This document shows positions 49,391 through 58,691 of a DNA stretch of 64,000 nucleotides, in pieces; within the stretch, counting starts at the first letter, position 1; each line of letters opens with the position of its first letter. Origin of the DNA: JANQEU01 sp965228045 (GTDB lineage: Bacteria > Bacteroidota > Bacteroidia > Cytophagales > Cyclobacteriaceae); assembly GCA_965228045.1 (NCBI GenBank), contig OZ245789.1:2666001-2730000 (forward strand), in the 5' to 3' direction. Below the pieces are notes generated by a model. That model did no database searches. It was given only the letters and a program-made list of their open reading frames with translations, and had not been told where the DNA came from. A program made the position numbers and the translations under genes.

Positions 49391-49777
49391 ATGGTCACGG
49401 ATATAGCAAAACAAATCAAAGTTGTAGTAGATACAGAGTACCAGCAGGAATACTCCAATCCTGTTCAGCAACACTTTGTCTTTACTTACAGAATAACCAT
49501 TATCAACAACAGTGACAAGACCGTCCAACTGAAGACCAGACATTGGTCAATCATTGATACCACTTATGCCTCAAGAGAAGTTGATGGCGAAGGCGTAGTT
49601 GGGAAGCAACCTGTTTTGGAACCTGGACAGTCTCATCAGTATGTGTCTGGCTGCAATCTTCGCTCCGGCATCGGCAAGATGAGAGGCTATTACGTTATGG
49701 AGCGGCTCGTGGATGGCAAAGAGTTCCGGGTGGAAATACCAGAATTTACCATGGTGATCCCTACCAAAATGAACTAG
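49391..49777 (+). CDS. apaG: ApaG domain protein
   Basis: 128-aa immunoglobulin-like beta-sandwich protein. Motifs are FTYRITIINNSDKTVQLKTRHW, GEGVVGKQPVLEPGQSHQYVSG and GKMRGYYVM, all standard for ApaG. Older annotation links it to cobalt/magnesium efflux. Its biochemical role is not settled. The stop (TAG) shares a base with the GTG start of the following methyltransferase gene, indicating coupling. Confidence 0.93.
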   Translation: MVTDIAKQIKVVVDTEYQQEYSNPVQQHFVFTYRITIINNSDKTVQLKTRHWSIIDTTYASREVDGEGVVGKQPVLEPGQSHQYVSGCNLRSGIGKMRGYYVMERLVDGKEFRVEIPEFTMVIPTKMN

Positions 49778-50529
49778 TGGCTGGCCCTGACCCGGCTTTT
49801 ACTGCAATTTCCTATTTGAATTACCGCCTCCAGGCAAAGGATGCTTTTGACATTCACTCTCCATTTGTTTTTAGTTTATACAATGAAGTCGTTAAACGTT
49901 CACGGCGTTTTGAAATACCGGAGATAGAAGCCCACAGAGCAAGACTTCGAAAGAACCACTCTGACATAAACAACTTACAGGGGCCTACAACAATCAGTAA
50001 GATTGCGAGGCGTTCGCTTAGTTCCTCCGGATTTACGGCATTTCTTCACTTATTGGTAGAATGGATTGATGCTAATAGCGTACTGGAAACCGGAACAAGT
50101 CTTGGTGTCTCCACTGCCTATCTCGCTTATGATCAAAGTGTACAAGTTCATTCGATTGAAGAAAGTACTGAAATACATGATTTCGCTAGTTCGTCCCTGA
50201 AAAATCTCAGATTGAGTAACGCTAAGCTGATAAATGGCACATTACAGGAGGTGTTGATCCCCACTCTAAAGGAATCCAACCCGGATCTCATTTTTCTGGA
50301 TGCAGATCATCGATCGAAGGCATTGGATTTTTGCATACATTCGATATTCGAATATTGCGACCCCAGCGTCATTATCATCCACGACATATATTGGTCGAAA
50401 GACATGAATCAATATTGGAAATCACTTGTCAACAATCAGAAGTACCCGTTGACCGTTGATCTTTTTCAGGCAGGCATTTTGTTTCCTAAGGTCGAAATGG
50501 AGAAACAGCACTTTGTGCTTAAGTTTTAG
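49777..50529 (+). CDS. SAM-dependent O-methyltransferase-like protein
   Basis: 250 aa, starting at a GTG that touches the apaG stop. Motif I is VLETGTSLGVSTAYLAYD (about 97-114), then VHSIEESTEI (motif II acidic residue) and PDLIFLDADHRSKAL, as in class I O-methyltransferases. The first 60 residues contain YLNYRLQAKDAFDIHSPFVF, a segment common to a Bacteroidota subgroup of this family. Substrate unknown. Probably co-translated with apaG. Confidence 0.8.
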   Translation: MAGPDPAFTAISYLNYRLQAKDAFDIHSPFVFSLYNEVVKRSRRFEIPEIEAHRARLRKNHSDINNLQGPTTISKIARRSLSSSGFTAFLHLLVEWIDANSVLETGTSLGVSTAYLAYDQSVQVHSIEESTEIHDFASSSLKNLRLSNAKLINGTLQEVLIPTLKESNPDLIFLDADHRSKALDFCIHSIFEYCDPSVIIIHDIYWSKDMNQYWKSLVNNQKYPLTVDLFQAGILFPKVEMEKQHFVLKF

Positions 50530-50558
50530 GTAAATATTGAATTAATCCCACAATACAC

Positions 50559-50566
50559 TAGTTTTG
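50559..50566 (+). promoter_or_regulatory. Putative promoter
   Basis: TAGTTTTG fits TAnnTTTG and lies 31 bases before the ATG of the coiled-coil protein at 50597. Confidence 0.45.
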
Positions 50567-50596
50567 CAGCGCATTTGAAGAAACAATCAGTACAAC

Positions 50597-51532
50597 ATGA
50601 GTGATTTAGGGCCAGATAAAAAAGAGGAGCTGGATTCAGATAATTCCAATAAAAAGAGATACCTGATCATTGGAGCTACCTTGCTTGTTTTGGCAACGGC
50701 CATTATTATTTTATTGGTTCAGAAAAGCAATCTGGAACAGGAGAAAGCCGAACAGGAACTTGCCCTTAGTACTGCATATATTCAATTGGACTCTATCTCC
50801 AATGAACTTGACGAACGAATACTGACTATTTCCCGGCTAGGGGGAGAAATTGACACCTTACTGGCAGTGAAGCAGCGACTGGAGGAAGAGAAAACAGATT
50901 TACTCAACCGGGAAAAAAGTAAGGATCTGACAATCAGGAATTTGAGGGATAAGGTTGAAGGGTACCAGGAACTTCTCGTAATGAAGGACGAGGAAATTAA
51001 GCAGCTTACTCAAATCAACGAGCAGCTCATGACAGAAAACTCCGATCTAAAAGTGGAGACGCAGGAACTGAGTCAAACCATACAGCAAACAGCCAAAGAA
51101 AAGGACGAACTGTCTGCCAAAATTGCCATTGTATCGAGACTTAAACTCGAAGGAATGACAATTTTCGCGGTCAACGCAAGTGGTAGAGAACGGGATGATG
51201 AGTTCCGAAATCGACACATTGACCAACTTAAAATACAGTTTACTGTGGCGGAAAATGCCGTTGCCCCTATAGAAGGCAAAGAACTTCTTGTAAAAATAAC
51301 GGCACCGGATGGAAACGTGCTTTTTGATGTTACCCGTGGCTCCGGAACTTTCATGTTCAAGGGCCGTGAGATGTTCTACACTGCCAAGAAGGAAATATTG
51401 TATGATCGAAACAGCCAGCAGGTCACCGTATTCTATGACAAGGGCAGTGAATTCGACATTGGAATACACAATGTAGAAGTCTATACCGATGAATACCTGA
51501 TGGGATCCGGCACCTTTGTCATAAAAGGCTAA
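50597..51532 (+). CDS. Membrane-anchored coiled-coil protein
   Basis: 311 aa. A charged cytoplasmic N-terminus and one membrane helix (YLIIGATLLVLATAIIILLV, about 22-41) lead into a long coiled coil (about 45-190, LEEEKTDLLNREKSKDLTIRNLRDKV...). A C-terminal beta-rich domain (about 195-311) follows, with LKLEGMTIFAVNASGR and FDVTRGSGTFMFKGREMFY. I know this layout from Cytophagales proteins without function. It may tether or scaffold envelope components. Single gene, between a methyltransferase and the ribosomal operon. Confidence 0.75.
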   Translation: MSDLGPDKKEELDSDNSNKKRYLIIGATLLVLATAIIILLVQKSNLEQEKAEQELALSTAYIQLDSISNELDERILTISRLGGEIDTLLAVKQRLEEEKTDLLNREKSKDLTIRNLRDKVEGYQELLVMKDEEIKQLTQINEQLMTENSDLKVETQELSQTIQQTAKEKDELSAKIAIVSRLKLEGMTIFAVNASGRERDDEFRNRHIDQLKIQFTVAENAVAPIEGKELLVKITAPDGNVLFDVTRGSGTFMFKGREMFYTAKKEILYDRNSQQVTVFYDKGSEFDIGIHNVEVYTDEYLMGSGTFVIKG

Positions 51533-51572
51533 TTAAATCATCCATATTTTCTTTTTTTAAGGGTTTTATCTC

Positions 51573-51580
51573 TAATTTTG
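51573..51580 (+). promoter_or_regulatory. Putative promoter of the rpsF operon
   Basis: TAATTTTG fits TAnnTTTG and predicts a start about 15 bases before the rpsF ATG at 51603. A T-run upstream may supply the -33 region. Confidence 0.5.
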
Positions 51581-51602
51581 CGTCCTTAATTTTTTAATTA
51601 TC

Positions 51603-51971
51603 ATGAAGAAAAATTACGAGACGGTATTCATTTTAACTCCCGTTTTGTCTGAAGTTCAGATGAAGGATGCTGTCGCTAAATTCAAAAAGGTCCTCACCGA
51701 CAATGGTGCAGAGATTGTAAATGATGAAAATTGGGGCTTGAAAAAGCTGGCTTATCCTATTCAGCATAAGTCCACTGGTTTTTATCAGCTTTTTGAATTT
51801 AAGGCTGAGCCTTCCGCGATTGAGAAACTTGAGACAGAGTACAGAAGGGATGAAAAAGTCATGCGATTCCTGACCATTGGATTGGATAAGCATGCCCTTG
51901 TTTACAACGAAAGACGTAAAAGAGGAGAGTTTAATAAGAAGAAAGAAGAAAAAGAGGAGGTATCAGCATGA
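51603..51971 (+). CDS. rpsF: 30S ribosomal protein S6
   Basis: 122 aa. Binds 16S rRNA with S18 in the platform of the small subunit. Conserved blocks are YETVFILTPVLSE, LKKLAYPIQHKSTGFYQLFEF and VMRFLTIGLDK. The C-terminal tail is Lys/Glu-rich (RRKRGEFNKKKEEKEE), typical of S6. Four-base overlap with rpsR. First gene of rpsF-rpsR-rplI; no ssb between them. Confidence 0.96.
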   Translation: MKKNYETVFILTPVLSEVQMKDAVAKFKKVLTDNGAEIVNDENWGLKKLAYPIQHKSTGFYQLFEFKAEPSAIEKLETEYRRDEKVMRFLTIGLDKHALVYNERRKRGEFNKKKEEKEEVSA

Positions 51972-52219
51972 CCTTGCAAAACGAACCCATCAACAGGGAC
52001 CAAAGACAGAAAAAGTACTGTAGGTTCAAACGAAATGGCATCAAGTACATCGATTACAAAGACGCCAATTTCCTATTGAAATTTGTGAATGAGCAAGGTA
52101 AGCTCCTACCCCGAAGAATTACTGGCACTAGTCTGAAATACCAAAGAAAGGTGGCTCAGGCGGTCAAGAGAGCCAGACATTTGGGACTATTGCCTTACGA
52201 AGCGGATTCTTTAAAGTAA
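51968..52219 (+). CDS. rpsR: 30S ribosomal protein S18
   Basis: 83 aa. It has KKYCRFKRNGIKYIDYKDANFLLKF, then LLPRRITGTSLKYQRKVAQAVKRARHLGLLPY, the S18 signature. A single Cys (KYCRF) remains of the zinc-type motif. Overlaps rpsF by four bases and precedes rplI by one base. Confidence 0.96.
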   Translation: MTLQNEPINRDQRQKKYCRFKRNGIKYIDYKDANFLLKFVNEQGKLLPRRITGTSLKYQRKVAQAVKRARHLGLLPYEADSLK

Positions 52220-52220
52220 T

Positions 52221-52667
52221 ATGATCATGGAAGTTATATTGAATGAAGATATTCAAGGACTTGGCTACAGAAATGATGTAGTCACAGTTAAGCCTGGTTA
52301 TGGTCGAAATTTCCTGATTCCCAGAGGCATGGCGATTATTGCCAGCAAGTCGAACAGGAAAATGATTGAAGAGAACATCCGACAGGCAGCGCACAAGGCG
52401 GAAAAAGCTCTTAAAGATGCAGAGGAATTTGCGAAGAAAATCGGAGACATTACAATTGAACTGAAAACCAAGGCCGGTGAAAGTGGTAAGATCTTCGGAG
52501 CGGTAACAACGCTTCAGGTATCCGATGCTTTGGCAGCAAAGAATATTCAGATTGATCGTAAGAAAATCTCTCTTCCGAAGATCAAGGATGTGGGTGAATA
52601 CACTGCCATTCTCGACCTTCACAAAGAGGTAGATCATGAAGTGAAAATAAATGTCGTAGCAGAGTAA
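52221..52667 (+). CDS. rplI: 50S ribosomal protein L9
   Basis: 148 aa from the ATG at 52221. The ATG at 52227 (MEVILNEDIQGLG) matches the family start better and is an alternative. The N-terminal domain has GYRNDVVTVKPGYGRNFLIPRGMAIIAS, which binds 23S rRNA. It is joined by a long helix (QAAHKAEKALKDAEEFAKKIG) to a C-terminal domain (GESGKIFGAVTTLQVSDAL). Ends before a terminator at 52691. Confidence 0.96.
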   Translation: MIMEVILNEDIQGLGYRNDVVTVKPGYGRNFLIPRGMAIIASKSNRKMIEENIRQAAHKAEKALKDAEEFAKKIGDITIELKTKAGESGKIFGAVTTLQVSDALAAKNIQIDRKKISLPKIKDVGEYTAILDLHKEVDHEVKINVVAE

Positions 52668-52690
52668 TACCTGCGAGCATTAATAACCTA

Positions 52691-52723
52691 AAAAGTCGGT
52701 TCCAATGGGATCGACTTTTTTTA
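52691..52723 (+). terminator. Rho-independent terminator of the rpsF operon
   Basis: AAAAAGTCG at 52691-52699 pairs with CGACTTTTT at 52713-52721, followed by further T residues. Its right arm touches the stop codon of the convergent VOC gene, so it may serve both directions. Confidence 0.85.
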
Positions 52724-53092
52724 TAAGTCTTCGTAAAAGTGGATTCTGTTCCCACTCAAATCAAAAAGTCCAAACTCATTCGTACCCCATGCAGTCTTCC
52801 TGCGCATAGCGTTTTCTTTAACTACTCCCCTCTCCAGCAGCTCTTCGAATAAAGGGGTTATATTTTCTACTTGTATTCTCAAATCCGACGACCACATGTC
52901 CTCCGGAAACTGGTGCTGCAGGTGAAGATGCAGGCCCTGACGACCCAGTCCGGCATAATTTAATGGCTCATCCCCACTGTCAAATTCCAATTGGAATCCC
53001 AATTTCATCTCATACCATGACACATCACGTCTGACGTCCTGAGATGCAAATACGGGATTCATATGTTTAAATATTGTGACATTATCTTTCAT
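52721..53092 (-). CDS. VOC (glyoxalase/bleomycin-resistance fold) protein
   Basis: 123 aa, one vicinal-oxygen-chelate domain built of two beta-alpha-beta modules. It opens with HMNPVFASQDVRRDVSWYEMKLGFQLEF, a standard VOC start. It ends with GTNEFGLFDLSGNRIHFYEDL, the D-P/S-x-G-N-x-I-x-F-x-E motif with the metal-ligand Glu. A His-rich middle (GLHLHLQHQ) may contribute metal ligands. Substrate unknown. Single gene convergent with the ribosomal operon. Confidence 0.85.
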   Translation of the reverse strand: MKDNVTIFKHMNPVFASQDVRRDVSWYEMKLGFQLEFDSGDEPLNYAGLGRQGLHLHLQHQFPEDMWSSDLRIQVENITPLFEELLERGVVKENAMRRKTAWGTNEFGLFDLSGNRIHFYEDL

Positions 53093-53167
53093 TGGTCATT
53101 GGTTTGGTTCCTTATCCATATTCGGTAAACTTTTGATCATCCTCCGGATAAAAAGTAATTTGCAGGT

Positions 53168-54133
53168 ATGTTCAAACTGGAATTTGACATTCCTCCTTCC
53201 AAAGACAAGATAGACATCAAAGACCCTATTCTTATGATGGGTTCGTGCTTCACAGAATCAATGGGTGCTTTTCTGAACGATTCGAAATTCAATCCATTGG
53301 TCAATCCATTTGGTGTCATCTACAATCCCATATCTGTTTTTACGAACATAGAACTATCCATCAATAAGACAAAGGAAATCAAACTGGCGGAACAAAATGG
53401 AATCTGGTATGACTGGGACTCACATTCTCGTAATTCTTCCCCAAAAAAAATCGAACTGATCAAGCAGGTGCAGCAGGCGAGAAAGAAGACCTTAGCGTAC
53501 ATCAAAAAAGCCAGATGGCTCATTTTGACACCTGGCACTTCCTGGATATATACCCTAATGCCGGAGTATATTGTAGTAGCAAATTGTCATAAGTTTCCGG
53601 GAGATCAATTTCATAAAAGTCTACTTAAACCGGGACAGATCATTGAGCATTTTGGTAAAGTTCATCACCTGATGACAGAACTAAATCCCGGACTTCAGTT
53701 TCTGTTCACCATCAGTCCTGTAAGGCATATAAGAGACGGTTTGGTAGGGAACAATAGATCAAAGGCTGTTTTGGTGGAAGCCGTACACCATATTACAGAA
53801 ACCCTCGACAATTGCCATTACTTTCCTTCATATGAAATACTAATTGACGAACTAAGGGATTACAGATTTTATGATAAAGATCTTATCCATCCCAATGATT
53901 TGGCGGAAGAATACATATGGGACAAGTTTGTCTCCACTTATATGAATCATCAAACAAAGGAGCTATTGACAAAGTGGTCTAAAGTTCAGAGGTCCCTTAA
54001 TCACAAACCTTTTCATGCAGATTCTAATGCGCATCGTGTGTTCCTTGAAAAAACTTTGGCGGATCTAAAGAAATTATCGAAGCACATGGACCTGAAAACT
54101 GAGATAACACGTTTGGAAAAGCAGTTGAAATGA
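53168..54133 (+). CDS. GSCFA domain protein
   Basis: 321 aa. Named for the GSCF(A/T) motif, seen here as ILMMGSCFTESMGAFL (about 26-33). Further family blocks are NPFGVIYNPISVF, LTPGTSWIYT, FLFTISPVRHIRDGLVGNNRSKAVL and DLIHPNDLAEEYIWDKF. The SCF Ser and the HPND Asp/His arrangement resemble SGNH/GDSL-type hydrolases, so an esterase or acetylhydrolase activity is possible but unproven. Its end overlaps the start of the YyaL-like gene (ATGA). Confidence 0.87.
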   Translation: MFKLEFDIPPSKDKIDIKDPILMMGSCFTESMGAFLNDSKFNPLVNPFGVIYNPISVFTNIELSINKTKEIKLAEQNGIWYDWDSHSRNSSPKKIELIKQVQQARKKTLAYIKKARWLILTPGTSWIYTLMPEYIVVANCHKFPGDQFHKSLLKPGQIIEHFGKVHHLMTELNPGLQFLFTISPVRHIRDGLVGNNRSKAVLVEAVHHITETLDNCHYFPSYEILIDELRDYRFYDKDLIHPNDLAEEYIWDKFVSTYMNHQTKELLTKWSKVQRSLNHKPFHADSNAHRVFLEKTLADLKKLSKHMDLKTEITRLEKQLK

Positions 54134-56217
54134 GAAGCGCAATGAGATGGTTGTTTTTACTGCTTCCCATGATCTGGTCCTGTAATACGAATACAAGCTA
54201 TATGAATGATAAAAATGAGAATAATCATCTTGCAAACGAAAGTTCTCCATACCTATTGCAACATGCCGACAATCCGGTAAACTGGTATCCATGGGGTAAG
54301 GAAGCGCTTTCCAAAGCAAAGGAAGAAGATAAACCGATATTGGTCAGCATTGGGTATTCCTCATGTCACTGGTGTCATGTAATGGCACATGAATCATTTG
54401 AAGACTCTTCCGTAGCAGCGATCATGAACGAACATTTCATTAATATCAAGGTTGATCGTGAAGAGCGTCCGGATGTCGATCAGGTCTATATGGATGCTGT
54501 TCAGGCGATGGGCTTAAACGGTGGTTGGCCCCTGAACGTGTTTTTGACCCCGGATCAGAAGCCTTTTTATGGTGGTACCTATTTCCCAAAAGAGACCTGG
54601 ATGGATCTGCTGAGGAATGTTAACAATGCATTTGAAAATAAACGGGAACAACTGGATCAGTCAGCAGATCGGTTTGCAGAAGCATTAAACCGCAACCTGG
54701 TTCAACAATTTAAATTGGACCATGAAACTCCTGTAACTCCCGACGACATAATGGCGGGTTTTTTCAACTTCAGCGCCCAATTTGATTCTGAATGGGGTGG
54801 TGTACAAGGGGCACCAAAATTCCCCATGCCAAGTGACTGGAAATATCTGTATTATTTGCAGGATGCCCTTGAGGTGGATTCGGCAAAAGAACATTTTCTT
54901 TTCACTTTGGATAAAATAAGGCAGGGAGGTATTTATGATCATGTAGGTGGCGGATTTAGCCGATATTCCGTAGATGGTGAATGGCATGTTCCGCACTTTG
55001 AAAAGATGTTGTATGACAATGGACAGCTGCTTTCTGTCTATGCGATGGGTTATAAGCTGACAGGAAAAGCAGAATACAAAACAACTATTCTTGAAACAGT
55101 AAGTTGGTTAAAGCGAGAGATGTTTGACGAATCAGGCGGGTTCTATGCGGCACTTGATGCTGATAGTGATGGAGAGGAAGGAAAATACTATGTATGGACC
55201 AGAGAGGAATTTGAGAGTCTTGCCGGAGATAATTCGGAGCTACTCTCGAAATACTTCAATGTCTTAGATGAGGGAAATTGGGAACATGGCAAAAATGTCC
55301 TGCGACTGCTGCAGACGGAAGATGCGTTTACAATGTCGAATGGTTTATCCATTTCCCAGCTTGACGAGATTGTTGCTGATTTTAGATATAAGGCCCTCGC
55401 AAAAAGATCAAACAGGATCAGACCGGGATTAGACAATAAACTGATTTCAGGATGGAACGGGTTGGCTTTGACCGGGTTATTGGATGCTTATCAGGCTACT
55501 CGGGAAGAGGAACTGCTCGCTTTAATCAAAAACCTGTTTAACTTCCTTAATAATCTAATTTCCGAAAACGGCAGCCTAAAGCATCTTCGCAAGTCTGACA
55601 TTCCCGGCTTTCTGGATGACTATGCGGCTGTAATCCAGGCATTTGTAAAATACTATGAAACCACGTTTGACGAGAATGCACTCCATTCAGCGGAATTGAT
55701 GACCGACTACGTCATAAAGAACTTTTATGATGAGAAAGAAAATCTCTTCTTTTACTCTGGTAAAGAGTCAACAGAACTGATAGCAAGAAAGAAAGAGTTT
55801 TTCGACAACGTGATCCCGTCTTCTAATTCCATAATGGCCGAGAATCTTCACAAACTTGGAATTCTACTCGATAATGATGCCTATAAATCACTAAGTGCCA
55901 AAATGGTAAATCAGGTAAGTGAAATGTTTGAGAAAGAAACACGTTTTCTTAGTAATTGGGCAACCGTTGCATTAATGCACCTTAAACCAACGCCGGAGAT
56001 TGCCATTGTTGGCGAAGACTTTGAGTCGATAGCAGCAGACATTCATGCATTGGCAATCCCGAACAAAGTTGTAATGGGAACGGCGGAGTCAAGTGAACTT
56101 CCAATTCTCAGGGCAAAAACAGCTTCCGGAGGCAAAACAACTATTTATGTTTGTTTCAACAAGACCTGCAAGCTTCCTGTCCATACGGTTGAGGAGGCCT
56201 TGAAACAGATTCCTTAA
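54130..56217 (+). CDS. YyaL/SPATA20-like thioredoxin-fold protein
   Basis: 695 aa with a lipoprotein-type signal (WLFLLLPMIWSC), which is unusual, as most relatives are cytosolic. The DUF255 thioredoxin-like domain follows: NESSPYLLQHADNPVNWYPW, SIGYSSCHWCHVMAHESF with a CxxC pair near residue 80, KVDREERPDVDQVYM. A six-hairpin (alpha/alpha)6 domain follows, with GGGFSRYSVDGEWHVPHFEKMLYDN, NKLISGWNGLAL and YFPKE. Biochemical role not established. Coupled to the GSCFA gene upstream and followed 17 bases later by priA. Confidence 0.88.
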   Translation: MRSAMRWLFLLLPMIWSCNTNTSYMNDKNENNHLANESSPYLLQHADNPVNWYPWGKEALSKAKEEDKPILVSIGYSSCHWCHVMAHESFEDSSVAAIMNEHFINIKVDREERPDVDQVYMDAVQAMGLNGGWPLNVFLTPDQKPFYGGTYFPKETWMDLLRNVNNAFENKREQLDQSADRFAEALNRNLVQQFKLDHETPVTPDDIMAGFFNFSAQFDSEWGGVQGAPKFPMPSDWKYLYYLQDALEVDSAKEHFLFTLDKIRQGGIYDHVGGGFSRYSVDGEWHVPHFEKMLYDNGQLLSVYAMGYKLTGKAEYKTTILETVSWLKREMFDESGGFYAALDADSDGEEGKYYVWTREEFESLAGDNSELLSKYFNVLDEGNWEHGKNVLRLLQTEDAFTMSNGLSISQLDEIVADFRYKALAKRSNRIRPGLDNKLISGWNGLALTGLLDAYQATREEELLALIKNLFNFLNNLISENGSLKHLRKSDIPGFLDDYAAVIQAFVKYYETTFDENALHSAELMTDYVIKNFYDEKENLFFYSGKESTELIARKKEFFDNVIPSSNSIMAENLHKLGILLDNDAYKSLSAKMVNQVSEMFEKETRFLSNWATVALMHLKPTPEIAIVGEDFESIAADIHALAIPNKVVMGTAESSELPILRAKTASGGKTTIYVCFNKTCKLPVHTVEEALKQIP

Positions 56218-56234
56218 TACATGCAAATACCACC

Positions 56235-58691
56235 ATGCGATATATAGAAGTGATATTGCCACTTCCACTACCTGGCTACTTCACTTATGCTTTAAAGGAT
56301 GATGTACAAAATGACCTGATCGGCTGCAGGGTGATAGTGCCTTTTGGGAAAAGAAAGATATATACGGGTATAGTTGCCAATGAAATAGAACATAAGCCGA
56401 CTTTCGCCAATTTGAAGGAAGTGCTGGACGTATTGGACGTAAGTCCAATCATAAATAAGCCGCAACTGAGGTTCCTGAAATGGATATCTGATTATTATAT
56501 GTGTGCGATTGGAGATGTTTATAATGCGGCTTTACCTACAAATCTTAAGTTATCCAGTGAAAGCTACATTTCTTTACTTCCTGATATAGAGGTAGATACA
56601 CAACAATTGACGGATCATGAGTTCAACGTTCTACAGTATCTACGAAAAAATGAACTGTCTACGGAAGAAGTAAGACAGATCACAGGCCTTAAAAGCCCCT
56701 ACCGGGTGATTAAGGGGTTAAGAGAAAAAGGAATAGTTCACCTTTATGAGAAACTGAAAGACAAATACGCTCCCAAAACAGAAAAAAGAGTACGAATCAG
56801 GAATGAAATAATCAATTCAGATGGGTTGCAAAAGGTCACCGACCAGCTAGAACCCAAACCGAAGCAACTGGATGTGATCCTATCCTATTTGAAGTTGGTG
56901 GATATTTTTGAAAATCCAGAGTTGAATCAACATGGAATAGCGGTCAAAGACCTTAAAAATGATGGCGTAAGCGAGAGTTCTCTGAAAACACTGGTCAAAA
57001 ATGGGATAATGGAGACATGGGATCAGGTGATCGATCGGTTTCAACTGGATACTGCCAGCCACCCCATGATGCCAGAACTTTCTATTACACAATCGCGGAC
57101 ATATGAGAAAATTCTTGAAGAGTTTGATCAGCAAAATGTTGTCTTGTTCAAAGGGATTACCGGTAGCGGCAAGACTGAGATTTACATTCGACTCATTCGG
57201 GAGCAAATCGAGATGGGAAATACCGTATTATACCTGTTGCCGGAGATCGCCCTAACCACTCAAATTATTAAGCGGTTTCGGAAAGTATTCGGAAACAGGT
57301 TTGGCATCTATCATAGTAGGTTCTCTGATAACGAGCGCGCCGAAACCTACCAGAAATGCCTGGATGGTGAATTTGAATTCATCATTGGGGTTAGAAGCTC
57401 CATATTCCTGCCTTTCAATAACTTATCACTGATTATTGTGGATGAAGAGCATGAAAGTTCCTATAAGCAATTTGATCCTGCGCCAAGGTACCATGCAAGG
57501 GATGCGGCCATTTATCTGGCCCATATTCATTCAGCTAAAGTGCTCCTGGGGTCGGCCACTCCTGCCCTTGAAAGTTATCATAATGCTCTCGATGGTAAAT
57601 ATGGATATGTGACGTTAGATGAGCGATTTGAATACCAGCCTTTGCCAGAAATTCAATTTGCTGATCTGGTGAAGGCTCGTAAGCAAAGAAGAATGAAAGG
57701 TCACACTTCATCCGAACTATTGGAAGCGATCCAGATTAGTGTTTCTCAAGGAAAACAAGTCATGCTGTTTCAGAATCGACGAGGATATGCTCCCTTTCTA
57801 CAGTGTGACAATTGTCAGAACGTACCCAAGTGCATCAACTGTTCGGTAAGCATGACTTACCATATTTATCAAAATCAGTTGGTATGTCATTATTGTGGAT
57901 ACAAACAATTCCATGACCCATCCTGCCCTTCCTGCGGACAGGAAAGGTTGAGGACCATGGGTGCGGGTACGGAAATGATAGAGGAAGAACTGAGCACATT
58001 ACTTCCGGATGTAAAGTTCAAAAGAATGGATCTGGACACCACTCGAAATAAGTATTCCTATCAGAAACTAATAGACGCTTTTGAGGATGGTTCGATTCAG
58101 GTGCTGATCGGAACTCAGATGATCTCCAAAGGGCTGGACTTTGAACATGTGAATCTGGTTGGAATATATGATGCGGATCGAATGATACATTTTCCGGATT
58201 TCAGATCCCACGAAAGAGCTTTTCAAATGATCACACAGGTAAGTGGGCGTTCCGGCAGGAAGCATGAACGAGGAACAGTCATCATTCAAACCACCGATCC
58301 GACACAAGAAATCTTACAGCATGTGAAAGAAGGTCATCTGGACCTTTTCTACAGAGATGAGCTGGAAAAGAGAAAAGAATACAAGTTCCCTCCATTTTTT
58401 CGCCTTATAAAAGTGATTATCCGTGACAGGGAAAAGCCCACTTCCTTCCAGGCAGCAAATCAACTTGGTATTCTTTTGAAAAAAGAACTTGGAAACAGAG
58501 TCATGGATCCAATCGAACCCATCATTGGTAAAATCAGGAACCAGTATTTACATGAGATCCAAATCAGACTGGAAAAGGAGCGCATCAATTTACCTGCTGT
58601 CAAGGATTTCCTTCAGGCATCTACCAATACCTTGTTAGCTTTGCCTTCGTTTAAGTCGGTTTTGATACATTTTGATGTAGATCCATTGTGA
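56235..58691 (+). CDS. priA: Primosomal replication protein N' (PriA helicase)
   Basis: 818-aa superfamily 2 helicase that restarts stalled replication forks. The N-terminal DNA-binding domain begins RYIEVILPLPLPGYFTY. Walker A is KGITGSGKTEIYIR (about 306-316) and the DEEH box lies at about 403. A zinc-binding insert (about 525-570) contains eight Cys in CDNC, CINC, CHYC and CPSC. Motifs IIGTQMISKGLDFEHV and QVSGRSGR lie near the C-terminus. Complete and typical length. The GTG start of the next gene overlaps its stop. Confidence 0.96.
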   Translation: MRYIEVILPLPLPGYFTYALKDDVQNDLIGCRVIVPFGKRKIYTGIVANEIEHKPTFANLKEVLDVLDVSPIINKPQLRFLKWISDYYMCAIGDVYNAALPTNLKLSSESYISLLPDIEVDTQQLTDHEFNVLQYLRKNELSTEEVRQITGLKSPYRVIKGLREKGIVHLYEKLKDKYAPKTEKRVRIRNEIINSDGLQKVTDQLEPKPKQLDVILSYLKLVDIFENPELNQHGIAVKDLKNDGVSESSLKTLVKNGIMETWDQVIDRFQLDTASHPMMPELSITQSRTYEKILEEFDQQNVVLFKGITGSGKTEIYIRLIREQIEMGNTVLYLLPEIALTTQIIKRFRKVFGNRFGIYHSRFSDNERAETYQKCLDGEFEFIIGVRSSIFLPFNNLSLIIVDEEHESSYKQFDPAPRYHARDAAIYLAHIHSAKVLLGSATPALESYHNALDGKYGYVTLDERFEYQPLPEIQFADLVKARKQRRMKGHTSSELLEAIQISVSQGKQVMLFQNRRGYAPFLQCDNCQNVPKCINCSVSMTYHIYQNQLVCHYCGYKQFHDPSCPSCGQERLRTMGAGTEMIEEELSTLLPDVKFKRMDLDTTRNKYSYQKLIDAFEDGSIQVLIGTQMISKGLDFEHVNLVGIYDADRMIHFPDFRSHERAFQMITQVSGRSGRKHERGTVIIQTTDPTQEILQHVKEGHLDLFYRDELEKRKEYKFPPFFRLIKVIIRDREKPTSFQAANQLGILLKKELGNRVMDPIEPIIGKIRNQYLHEIQIRLEKERINLPAVKDFLQASTNTLLALPSFKSVLIHFDVDPL